From assembly GCF_949628215.1 (NCBI RefSeq), contig NC_134280.1, positions 50,122,621 through 50,186,620 on the forward strand: a DNA stretch of 64,000 bases, in the 5' to 3' direction. Of the stretch, positions 36,350-47,985 are shown piece after piece. Origin of the DNA: Phalacrocorax aristotelis (taxonomy: Eukaryota > Chordata > Aves > Suliformes > Phalacrocoracidae). Position numbers and translations under genes: made by a program. How positions within the stretch are numbered: position 1 is the first letter of the stretch; each line of letters starts with the position of its first letter. The notes under the pieces are model-generated. The model ran no database searches, was not told the origin of the DNA, and saw nothing but the letters and a program-made list of their open reading frames with translations.

Positions 36350-37682
36350 GTATGTGCCAGCCTCACTTCTGTGCCAGGGACGATCATGGAACAGATCCTC
36401 CAAGAAGCTGCATTAAGGCACATGGAGCACAAGGAGGTGATTCAAGACAGCCAGCATGCCTTCACCAAGGACAAGTTCTGCCTGACCAACTTAGTGGCCT
36501 TCTATGATGGGGTGACTACACCAGCGGACAAGGGAAGAGCCACTGATGTCATCTGTCTGGACTTCTCTAAGGCCTTTGACATGGTCCCCTACAGCATCCT
36601 TCTCTCTAAATTGGGAGAGATATGGATTTGATGGGTGGACTGTTCAGTAGATAAGGAATTGGTTAGATGGTCACATCCAGAGTAGTGGTCAATGGTTCCA
36701 TGTCTGGATGGAGATAAGTGACAAGTGGTGTCCCTCAGGGGTCTGTATTGGGACTGGTACTGTTTGATATTTTCATCAATGACAGACAGTTGGAATTTGT
36801 GCATCCTCAGCAAATTTGCAATGGCTCCAAGCTGAGCAGTGCAGTTGACACGCCAGAAGAACAGGATGCCATCCAGAGGGACCTGGACAAGCTCAAGAAG
36901 TGGTCCTATGTGAATCTCATGAGGTTCAACAAGGCCAAGTGGAAGGTCCTGCACCTGGGTTGGGGCAACCCCCAATATCAATACAGGCTGGGGGATGAAG
37001 GGATTGAGAGGAGCCCTGCAAAGGACTTGGGGGTACTGGTGGGTGAATAGATGGACATGAGCCTGCAATGTGCACTTGCAACCCAGAACGCCAACCATAT
37101 CCTGGGCTGCATCAAAAGCAGTGTGGCCAGCAGGTTAAGGGAGGTGATTCTGCCCCTCTACTCTGCTCTGGTGAGATCGCACCTGGAGTGCTGCATCCAG
37201 CTCTGGGCCCTTCAGCACAGGACAGACATGGACCTGTTGGTGCTGGTCCAGAGGAGGGCCACAAAAATGATCAGAGGGCTGGAACAGCTCTCCTACAAGG
37301 AAAGGCTGAGAGAGTTGAGGTTATTCAGCCTGGAGAAGAGACGGCTGCAGGGAGAACTTACTATGGCCTTTCAGTACTTAAACAGGGCTTATAAGAAAGA
37401 TGAGGACAAACTTTAGTAGGGCCTGTAGTGATAAGACATGGGGTAATGGTTTTAAACTAACTGAGGGTAGATTCAGACTAGATGTAAGGAAGAGATTTTT
37501 TTATGAAGAGGAAGGGGTTGCCCAGAGAGGTGGTAGATGCCCCATCCCTCGAAGTGTTCAAGGTCAGGTTGGACCGGGCTCTGAGCAACCTGATCTAGTT
37601 GAAGATGTCCCTGCTCACTGCAGGAGGGTTGGACTAGACCTCTAAAGGTCCCTTCCAACCCAAACCATTCTATGATTCTATA
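36350..37682 (+). mobile_element. CR1 LINE fragment, broken reverse transcriptase and 3' end
   Basis: 5'-truncated CR1 retrotransposon. Translated pieces include [19 protein letters not shown] (RT) and SGVPQGSVLGLVLFDIFIND (RT block before the catalytic box), then RDLDKLKKWSYVNLMRFNKA and SHLECCIQLWALQHR. Near 36815-36835, where CR1 normally encodes the paired catalytic aspartates (FADD), the reading is shifted by about one base and reads through other residues. Frame changes also occur near 36620-36720. It ends in the CR1 tail CCATTCTATGATTCTAT. It is antisense to PPP6R3 and inactive. Confidence 0.92.
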
Positions 37683-40600
37683 ATCATCATAGCAAGACCA
37701 TTAAGTTGTAAGGTTCAGGAACTGTGGGGGTGTATTCCTTGTACATAAGGTATGGACACTGAACTGTTTACATACCAAAAAACTATTTGCAGATGAAACA
37801 AAACACTACACCTTCTTCCAAATACCAGAGAAACACTTCAGCGTCTTCATTGACTAATGTACAGTTCCTTCCACCCCTAAAACTCATTTACAGCACAAAT
37901 GCTCCTCAGCTCACTAGTATACTTTCAGAAGGTAACTACATAAGTGAAATGCTAGCAAAAACACCATGTGGTAGTCCTTTCTTGATTGGGAGAAGTATGT
38001 CAGAAAACTGTATGAAGACAGTAATTTTCATAACATCCTCTTTATCAGCTGCCACCTCCTCCTCACAAGGAAGGAAATTATCTAATAAGTAGCAACTTTC
38101 ACTCCCCTATCAGACAAGGGAAGAGGGAGCCTGCTTGGGTGCAGAACAGGTAAGAATTGAGACAGAAGCGAGATCACTTTCACCCTTACTTATCACATTA
38201 GCCTCCCTTTATGTACACTAGTTGCACTTCCATCTAGATCAGATTTAAATATGTATTTTTACATAATGCATAATATATATCTATAGCTTGCATATATACA
38301 CACACCCTTATTATGACTGAATACCCCAATAATCCATTCTTTTGACATGCTGAAGTACATAAGTCCAAACTAGTTAATGTTTACACAAAGACACCAATCC
38401 CTCAAAATTCAAGATGTCATAACCTTCCAGCAAAAGTACAAAAATCAGCTGACATCTACAGTTTGCAATGAAGTTACAAGAGTAATTTTATACCAAGCAA
38501 CAAGTGTATCCTTGTCAATTCCTACACTATCTCAAACCACAGGTTAATAAGTGTTAATAAATATAGATCTTAATTACCTGCAATAACTACCAATTAGACA
38601 CTGATCATCCCTGCCCAGGTACAAAAGATAAATCATTTTCTAGTAACTCCACTTCAACAGCCAAACACTTACAAATTTAAAATATCCATTGGTTACAGAA
38701 TTCAGTTAGATCCTTCACGTTTTGAATTCTCCCAATTATCTTCAAAACAGAAATGAAGATAGCTATGTACTGAGAAAAGCAGATGGTTCCATAATATTAT
38801 AAAAAGCAAGCTGAACAACACATAGCTACCCAGAAGACAATTTTATACTAAAACATGCAGTTTAGTACTAAAAATTCAATTGCAGAAGACAGTATTATCA
38901 TACTTCAATATAATAACCTGTAGTGCTAAACATCATTCATACCTAATATACATCAGTTCATGAACACATTTGCTTTGAAACTCTTCCGAAGAATTGGGAG
39001 GCTGGGCAGCAGATACACCTCCTGGCACAAAACCAAAACACTTTAAAACATGTTCCCTGTAAAACAAATAGAATAACCACAACAGTGTGTCTAGGTGACC
39101 CCTGATTCTCATTGTAAGACTGAAGCAGGACAAAGAAAGAAGCAGTGCAGCAGCAGAGTGATTTAAAAGACAAAGTTAGAAACAGCCAGCTAGAAAGTAG
39201 TCAGAGAAAAGCTGCAAGGAAAGGGAAGGAATAGCCACCAAGTCTGAACTGCAGAAGGAAGGGCAGCTTAGAAGGTGGTAAATGTGAACCTACAGAAATC
39301 AGGTAAATGCCTTTAGTGGACATCAGGGACATGAAAAAGTTAAAGCATTCAGGAACCACTTAAATTTTAAGATAAGGCTTTATAGATGCAGAAGCTAAAT
39401 CTACTGCTGTAGGTGAAGTTTAATAGTTTCTTACCTGTTAAACACAAAAAAGTTTTTTAAAAGTTAAAAAAACAGAATGATTTGTATTCTCTCAGGCTCC
39501 TTGCCCATTACAGGGTATCCTGGCAACAGCAAAAAAATCTCAATCTACAGTATTAGCAGATTAGCAGGACTGAATTAGGATTGAATTAGATGAAGCAGAT
39601 TTCTTCCTACAACGACAAAAAAAACATTTTATAATTTAATACTGTTAACAGGTTCTATTTAATAGCTCAATAACTGCATGAATACTAAGCATTGCTTTGC
39701 AGGGAAGAAGACATGAACTGAAGAAGGAAACAACTTGCTAGGAAAAAAGTGTCAGTTCAGTGCAGCATACCAAAAGACTTATTTTTAAACCAACTTTAAT
39801 TAAACATCCCCCTTTATTTCTGGGAGATAAACTTCATTGCCTCATTAAAATAAAAATGCCTTTATAATCTGCACTTGACTGTGGAACCTAACATGAATCC
39901 AGACTTTTTTTTTAATAAACTATTACCAATTTCATATACAGTAACATCTTCATCTAGAAGATCTGAAATACCCATTACCAGAGTTTTTTGCAGCAGTCTT
40001 TTCTGTCATTGTAACTATTCTCTTGTTGTATTAACATTTGATTTATCCATAAACCTGCACAGAAATAAATATCCAAGCATTAAGGATGCCAGTTATTTTT
40101 TGCATGTCTGTATAAACAGTTCAGCCAGCTTCAATTCGAAATCAGTCTAACTTTGAAAAAACCAACACAGTCCACATAGACTTACAAAGTAACCAACTGT
40201 TTCAAGACAGCACTCTTGTCACCTAAAATTCATCCTTAAGGCAACCTCTGCTTTTGATAGGTAAGTGTTACTTGGAAGCCAGTTATGGATATCTAATTAA
40301 GCTCTTTAATGTTACTTTGCTTAACATTGAAAGAATTAACCTATCTGTGCTTTAGTCAATACCAAATCAAATTCTGATGTAGCTGTTTCTTGCAGTTGTA
40401 AGATGAGTTTGTAATATAAAAATTTACCTTCCCTTTCCACCAGTTACTGAGGGCTTTTTGATTTTGCTTTTTAGCACAGGTTTCAAGGAAGACAAGACTT
40501 CTGTTCTTTTGGGAATATGGGTAATATTGTCAATGGGGAAAAAAAAAAAGTAGCAGTACTACCAACTAAGAAGGGTAGCAAATATTTGGCTGAAGTAGTT

Positions 40601-43600
40601 CATTATTTCATGTTAGTGACAATCTAGTATTTGGCTGAAAAGCTCTGCTATCAGAGCTTGTCACAAATATATCTTCAGCTTTAAAAAAGCCCAAACCATG
40701 CACCTCAAAAGCATTTCAAGTATTCTGCCAAAGAGAAGAATGACTTAACTTTACACTTTCCATGTTAAAGATAAGAAGCTGCGTCTTCAAAGCTCTTTCT
40801 TGACCTTTGCAGATGATTTAATAGATCATGTCTGTCAACCGAAAGACATATACTACAAATAAATTCCTCTTGAATTAAAAGGAACTCTTGCATACTAGTT
40901 TTAAAAACCACTCAATAAAAGGGTTTTTTTTCTTAGCTTTGTTAGGGCTAGTAAGTTTTGTGGCTTGAAATACTATGATGATTATTATCTCCAACAGTTC
41001 TGGAACCAGAAGCCATCACATTTACATTTTATTCACAATGGCACAGACTCCAAGCCTTACTGAACACAAAGACTAAACAGCTTCCTCTAAGGCTATTTTA
41101 GTAACAAATATACATATTAACTGAAGGTCAGTGTAATACATTGACCATAATACTTTCAAAGGTCACATGCCTTTTTCATCCTTAGACCTTGCGCTCTACA
41201 TGTCAAGCGGATCTGCCAATCCCTTCTGAGTCAAGTGACTAACTACAGCAGAAAAGGTAAACCAGTTCACTGGGCTTACTTTGCTTTAGTAAAGTTTCCT
41301 TGGTTGTCATTTCTGCATTTCAAATACACACCTGTGTTCAGAAGTAGAGTTCCAAGCAGGGAAAGAACGTCACTTCCTCAATTATGTCATGTGGGAGCAA
41401 ACTATGAAGTCCACTTAGCTTAATGCACTTTCAGAAGAGTTTACAAATTGTTAAGATATTATCCACAGAGATTTCAATTGCCAGTAAAACTATCCAAGCA
41501 AAAAACACTATTATTACTCCCCTTACAAGGATGTCTGATATTTCTCTGTTTGAAAAGAGAACTTCAGTGTCTAAATACCATTGTTTAGCACCAGAACAGT
41601 CAGCTTCTCAATTCAATAGAGTAGGATTATACAGGAAAATAAAAACACCAGTGTAATCAAAATTAACAAGATACTAGCAGTGCAAGTATTATAGCATACC
41701 CTGGGAACAGTGTTCCACCAGGAGCCTGCTCTGGTCAAACCAGACTTTTTCAGCCTACCTCAGAATTTACAAGAGCAGAGTGTTTGGTTTACATGACTTC
41801 CACTCAGTAGTAGAGATGGTTTATCAGATCAGATTGTTCTCCTCCACAGCACAGATTAGGCACTGAAAGGGACTGCAGTATGGATAAAGGAAAAAAAAAA
41901 AAAGAGAAGAAAAACAAGAGTTCTTTCCCTAAAATAATAAGAAAAGAATCAACTGACTGGATGAAGTTCAAGTCCAGCAATATTTCATCCACACTAACAT
42001 GGTACTTCTGTCAGAGAGAAGTGGGGCCATGATAAAAGTATCAAAAATTTAAACCTAAAGATAAGATGCAAAGGCAGGATGGAAGCATTGCCATGTATAC
42101 ATATTATACTCAAACGTAAAACTGACAACTCATCACGACTAATAGAACATACCCATGCTCACGTTTATCTGACATACCTGAAAAATAAAGCAAGGCACAA
42201 CTATCCAAGGTAGCATCCATCTTCACGTGAAGTGCAACAGCATCATAGAGCTGGTTCTACAGTCTTACCTGACGAATTTACACTTTTTAGATAGAGACTT
42301 TACCCACTATGTGACCAGCTGTCATAAACAGGGCTAAAAAAGTTTTATTAGTTCTGTATGGACTGGAACATGACTACTTCTAAAACCATTCCCATGCATC
42401 TCTTGGGCAAACACTGAAACTAAGCAGGTGTCTCTGCTTACAGAAACCAATACAACATTTGTGCATCCTGGTAAAAAAGTGCAAGAACTGCAAACTACTG
42501 AATAGCGCTGCTCTTACATTAACTCGTTCCATGCATTCAAAACAGTAACTTATACAACCTACTATATCTGAAATAAAGTTGCCACATAAGATTAGGTTTT
42601 TGCGATGTAGAAAAACACAGTAAAAAAATTCCAGATTCATTATGTAGGCCCCACAACCCCATCATGGGGACAGTTTGACAAAATCACTAGCAGAACACCA
42701 GCATTTCTTCAGGAACAATAAAGGTGCCTGGACCACAATTAAAAGTGGAAAGCACAGGCCACTGCATGGTTTAGTTCTATTCCCTCTTTGGGCCATACTG
42801 TACTCATAACAAGTATAAGTGCTTTTATTAACACTGGGCTTAAGTTAAGAAAATAGCATATTTTTTCCCCTTTTTCCACTGGCTTATTGGCCCAGAAAGA
42901 TTCCCCAGTGAAGTTACAATCTCAGAACACAAAACTGTTTAATGTTAATGCTCAAGGCAGAGTGCTGTGAAATCATCATTTAAGACTCATCATTGTTCCT
43001 TACCCCACCTCTCCAAATGTCTGGTGGGAAAAATAATACCGTGTCCTCCTTAGAACACTCGTACCTTAGGGCTTACTACAGAAGTTAAGCAAGAACATCT
43101 TTTCCCAAAAACTTCTATTTAAACAAGCCTTTGAACTTAGTGTGCTTAGAGGGCACATTTGTATGCTGAAATGTCACCATCCACACTCAGAATGAGGACC
43201 AGGATTGAAATTCCACCCAAGCTCTGACAGGAGCACTATAAGAGTCTACGCTAGAAGAGCGTAGAAGAGGCTACGCAAAGAAGCCCTGCACTAGCCCTTG
43301 CTGTGCAGTCTCCCTGTTGGCTCCCCAACACTAGTCAAACTTCTGCCAAGACATTTCCAAGTGAAAAATGTACTTTATGAAATGACAAATGCAGTTGGTG
43401 GAAGAAGAAGGGAAGGAGTTTTTCTGCCAAGTCACATGCTGAAACAGCTCAAAAGTGCTATCACCAGGGCCAGCATGGCCAAGGAAGAGGGAACACCACC
43501 ATTAGGGTCAGGGCAACCAGGATTTGTCTCTTCCATCTTTGCCCCAAATTCTATCACCTTAGGCCTGCTGCATGATTGCAGAGGAAAAGTTCTCATGAAT

Positions 43601-46088
43601 TTGATGATAAATAAGAACAAGACATGTAAGGCTGAATTTGGACAATTCAACATCAGTTCTACTGTTCTCAACCACCTGATAATCTGCAAGTATAGGAATT
43701 CAGGACTCACTACAGCTGTGGAAATGTAAAAAAATCAGTAATGCTGACCAACTGAGTCGCAGAACACTTTTTTGTTTGAACATTTAAGGAAAAGCTATTG
43801 TAACTTAAGGAGACAACCTTAAGGTTAAATATAAGAATTTTAGCAGAGGTTTCTTAAGCATTTATTCTATTCTGTCCCAGTTAGGACTCTCAAAGTGTGT
43901 GGGTTTGAATATTTTTTTTTTTTTTTACAAGTCTGAGACACTACCATTAGATCACAGGGATACAGTTACCATGGCTGCACTGGTGCTGTGCATGACTCGA
44001 GCCACAGCTTTAACTTTCAGCATTTCACTCACTCTGCCCCAAACAGATGGAACATTGCTGAAAAAAAGCAGGCTGGAGATGAGAAGACTACTGCTTTCAC
44101 ATGCTTACCAACACTTGGCAATAGTATGATAAAGAGTTCCCTAAGGTAGTACCAGAAGCAGTGCTATTAGAAGATAATACAGCTGCATCAGACACTGTGG
44201 GACCAAAGCTACTCAGTCCAGTCTCTCACTTCCCTTAATTAACCCAAGTACAACAGCATGCTAACCAGCCACCCAGCTTCTGAACCCAAATCACTACTCG
44301 GCATGGCACACTGAACAAAAGCATATGCATAACTGACTTGGACATTTCTAGCAAGGCACTGTAGTGTACCATGCAAGCATACCTATTTTCTCTAAACAAC
44401 TTTTAACTGCTCAGATAAACAAGTTCATCCTCCTCCTCGCCACACTGATGAGACATTGAAAGTTGGATGCATACCAAATTTCAAGGTGCATCTATGGAGG
44501 TAGAAAAAAGCTGCTTACTTCAGCAACATCTAATCAGAACACCAGAGTGTTCTTTCTGTATGGACAGTGCATTCAAGTCTATTAAGAGCTTTCTTTTTTA
44601 TGCAAAAATCTTAGTCTTGTTAAAAAAGGTACTTAAGATCATTTGCAGTTCAGAAATGGAAGTCAGCAGCCTCTGGGAGCCCGCCAAAGTTTTGAAGCAT
44701 GGCTAGCTTTACTTTTCCGAGATACTCAGCATACAAAACTAAGGAAAAACTGCTTTGAATTAGAAGAATACACCAAATATCACCTAGATTTAATTACTAT
44801 AATTTTTATTTGGGTATATGCAAAAATAAGTTCTAGAAATTAGAAACCCATCAAAATAACGAAAGATCACTAGGAAAGCATTCTGCACATAAAAGAGTGA
44901 AGTGGCTATTAAGTTAATATTAATCTTTCTTCCTCCTTCCCCAACCCCCACATAATTTATATTTTGGAGCAAACTACTTCAGTAACCTGAGTTTTGCTGT
45001 GCTGCATTTTACAAACTATGCACATTGCAATTACATCATATTTTTCAGGCGCAGATGCCTCTAGTGCCTCCGCTGAACAGATTACGTTTTCCCAATGGAA
45101 CTCTCCTATTTTGGTGGACAACACTAGAAAAATCAAGATTGCCTAACAGAATAAGCCACTTTCTTCCAACTGCAAGACGCACCCTACTTACAAAGAGAAA
45201 GCCACAGCTTTATACAGAAATGACCAACCTACTCTGTTTTCTCCGTAATCTTCAAAATTATCTTTTTAAAGCTCTACTTCAGTGCTTCTCTCTGGAACAT
45301 CAGAAAAGGACATTTGTTACACAGTGCCTTTCAAAACTCTACTGTAGTTGCAAGTGGCAAACTACAGAGCAAGTCTACCTCAATGATTTAGTAGCATTTC
45401 TTAAGAAAATTGCTTTCAAAGGGAGATTACTTTCATATTCTAAGTCTTTACACTTCAGTGGTCATCACCTGTGCAATACTGTAAGCGCACTAATATATGC
45501 ATGCAAACAGAGTTTAAAAAAGCCATTCAAGCAACACACCACAGTTTAGGGATACAACATTGTTTCAGAATGACCCTTATTTCAATTGGCTATGTTTCCG
45601 CTCTCATTTTCTTCATGCCATTTCAAGACAGGGCTACATAGTAATTCACCAAAACACTTCTAGCATCCATTCATTCCCATAAATCCCTTCTCTACCTACC
45701 AATATATCTGTGAACAGTTTTCTCCCACTGCAGGAAGAGGTCTCAACTTTCACCAAGAAGTGTTACTTTAACTAGGATTTACTGAAATAACAATGTTATA
45801 ATTAGTTCAAGTGCAAGACAAATAGTTGCCAAAAACCACACCGATACTTTATAGTAACTGAAAACTACATTGATACTTCTGTGCCCTATGCCTACTCAAG
45901 GGATTTGAGGAACAAAGTTTCAAAGAAAGCAAGCAATTTTAAATGCTAGCTCAGAACTTTAATTATATATAAATAAAATTTACCATTTTAATTTATAACA
46001 GCATTACATGATTTAGCCCTAAAAAGCAAGTTTCTGCTCAGCAAGGTATTAAGTCAAATTACTTAAGACCTGAACTTAAGTCTTACGC
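37683..46088 (-). other. PPP6R3: PPP6R3 intron 1, middle part
   Basis: About 8.4 kb, AT-rich. It includes an AT/AC-rich stretch (38262-38306), A-rich runs near 40546 and 41889, and a 17-base T-run near 43911. Open frames of 143 and 174 codons (43298 and 45025, plus strand) show no familiar domain and are judged chance. No mobile element recognised. Confidence 0.7.
43246..43264. repeat. Short inverted repeat (7-bp stem, 5-base loop)
   Basis: CTACGCT at 43246-43252 pairs with AGCGTAG at 43258-43264. CTACGC recurs at 43271. It may be a small hairpin in the pre-mRNA; nothing ties it to a function. Confidence 0.7.
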
Positions 46089-46664
46089 TGGTTTTGCCTG
46101 GGATAAAGTTTTCTTCACAGTAGCTAATATGGGGCAACGTTTTGGATTTGTGCTGGAAACACTGTTGATAATACAGGGATGTTTTCATTACTGCTGAGCA
46201 GGGTTTACACAGAGTCAAGGCCTCTTCTGCCTCTCACTCCACCAGCAAGTGCTCTGGGGGTTACACAAGATGCTTAGAGGGGACACAGCCAGGACAGCTA
46301 ACCCCAACTGGCCAAAGGGATGTTCCATACCATATGACATCATGCTTAGCATATAGAGCTGGGGGAAGGAGGGGGAAGGGGGAGACGTTTGGAGTGATGG
46401 TGTTTGTCTTCCCAAGTAACCATTACACATGACGGAGCCCTGCTTTCCGGGAGGCGGCTGAGCACCTGCCTGCCGATGAGAAGCAGTGAAAGAATTCCTT
46501 GCTTTGCTTGCATGCACAGCTTTTACTTTACCTATTAAACTGTCTTTATCTCAACCACAAGTTTTCTCACTTTTACCCTTCCAATTCTCTCCCCCATCCC
46601 ACCAGGGGATAGTGTGCAAGTGGCTAGGTGGTACTTAATTGCCAGCTGGGGTTAAACCATAGCA
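46089..46664 (+). repeat. Solo ERVL-type LTR
   Basis: About 576 bp from TGGTTTTGCCTGGGATAAAG to GGTTAAACCATAGCA, TG...CA ended. Start and end match the LTR at 4600, including TCTCTCCCCCATCCCAC. The middle (TTCCATACCATATGACATCA, CATATAGAGCTGG) and the polyadenylation-like ATTAAA at 46534 fit the U3 to R layout of the family. No internal viral sequence lies beside it, so it is a solo LTR left by recombination. It is antisense to PPP6R3. I see no clean target-site duplication. Confidence 0.87.
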
Positions 46665-47576
46665 GCCTTCTGTCCTTTTAAGTAACATCTTAGGTTCCAC
46701 ACAGATTTTGTCAAATAAGCCTTATCTCCATTCCATAAAGTCATGTCACTAGTGTGGCAAGTGGCACAGAAATTAACTTAGTTTAAAATGCTTGAAAGTC
46801 TAGAAACAAAAGTTTACAGGTGGTTTATCGGCAATTAAAAAAAGAGACAACTTCATCTCTTTGCCTCTCCAACTTTATTTTCAACTGCCAGTTTGCTTTT
46901 CGTTTTGGGTGGATGAATTCACTGGCTGTTGCTTGCAGTTTTTCCTATAATTAAGGAAAAAATTGAGATCACTTCTCTCTACAAAAACCCACTTAACAGT
47001 AAAACACATTTACCATTTTTACTTGCATTCTGCTGCTTAGTAGTTCCACTATATAACATCATAGTTACCAATTCACATATCCAGGGAAGACCTTAATCTT
47101 CACAATCTCCAATAAATTAAAGAAATTATAGACCTTGAGATAACCTGTAATCCCTCCCTCTCATGAAGACGAGATCAGTACCAGATACAATAGAAAGTTT
47201 GTAACTCTATCAGTAATTTCATTCTTGGCTGCATGGGGCTACAACTTCAACATGGGAGGGGAAAAACAACACCACTGCATTCTAGTCTCCAGCCTTACAG
47301 CTAGCTTATTTTTCTGAGGAGTGAGAGTTAAACTTCAGAATTTCCAAGTTCAAAGAAGGGGAGGATTAGACCAGTGTATTTCAAAGAAAAAGCTATTGTA
47401 CTAGCATTAACATCATTGCTTTCTGTTATGCCCTAAAAGGAAGCCAGTTTCCTATAATGAAAAAGATAGACACCAACAGGTGTTTCCTATACTACAAAAA
47501 GATATCAAACAACCTATATGCTTTTCAGGCTTTGAATCTTTTTTTTTTTTTTTAAGACACCCACATACAGAAGAGA
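46665..47576 (-). other. PPP6R3: PPP6R3 intron 1, between solo LTR and reverse CR1
   Basis: About 0.9 kb of AT-rich intron with a long T-run (about 47539-47553) right before the CR1. No other element recognised. Confidence 0.75.
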
Positions 47577-47985
47577 TTCACAGAATCACAGGTTGGAAGG
47601 GACCTCAGGGATCATCTAGTCCAACCTTTCTGGCAAGAGCACAGTATAGACAAGATGGCCCAGCACCACGTCCAGATGACTCTTGAAGGTATCCAACCAC
47701 CTCCCTGGGGAGGTTATTCCAATGGTTGACTGTCCTCACTGTGAAAAATTTCCCTCTGGTGTCCAATCAGAATCTCCCCAAGAGCAACTTGTGTCCATTC
47801 GCCCTTGTCCTCTCCATGTGACTCAGTGTAAAAAGGGAGTCTCCATCTTCTTTGTAGCTGCCCCTTAAGTACTGGCACATGGCGATGAGATTCCTTTCTA
47901 AGCCTCCTTTTCTGCAGGCTGAACAAGCCCAGTTCTCCCAGCCTATCCTTGTATATCAGGCTTCCCACTCCTTTGATCATCTTGG
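47577..47985 (-). repeat. CR1 LINE 3' end, reverse orientation
   Basis: On the plus strand it starts TTCACAGAATCACAGGTTGG, the reverse of the CR1 tail, and continues with CATCTAGTCCAACC, CCTCCCTGGGGAGG and GCAGGCTGAACAAGCCCAG. On the minus strand the ORF2 end reads KDRLGELGLFSLQKRRL. It is truncated near 47985. It is in the same orientation as PPP6R3, unlike the larger CR1 copies in the intron. Confidence 0.92.

Noticed and set aside
43298..43729. 143-codon open frame on the plus strand
   Set aside because: No known motif and no promoter or splice context; an overlapping frame of 92 codons exists on the other strand. Treated as chance.
45025..45549. 174-codon open frame on the plus strand in intron 1
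   Set aside because: No recognisable domain and composition like the AT-rich surroundings. An open frame of this size is expected about once by chance over six frames of 64 kb of such DNA.
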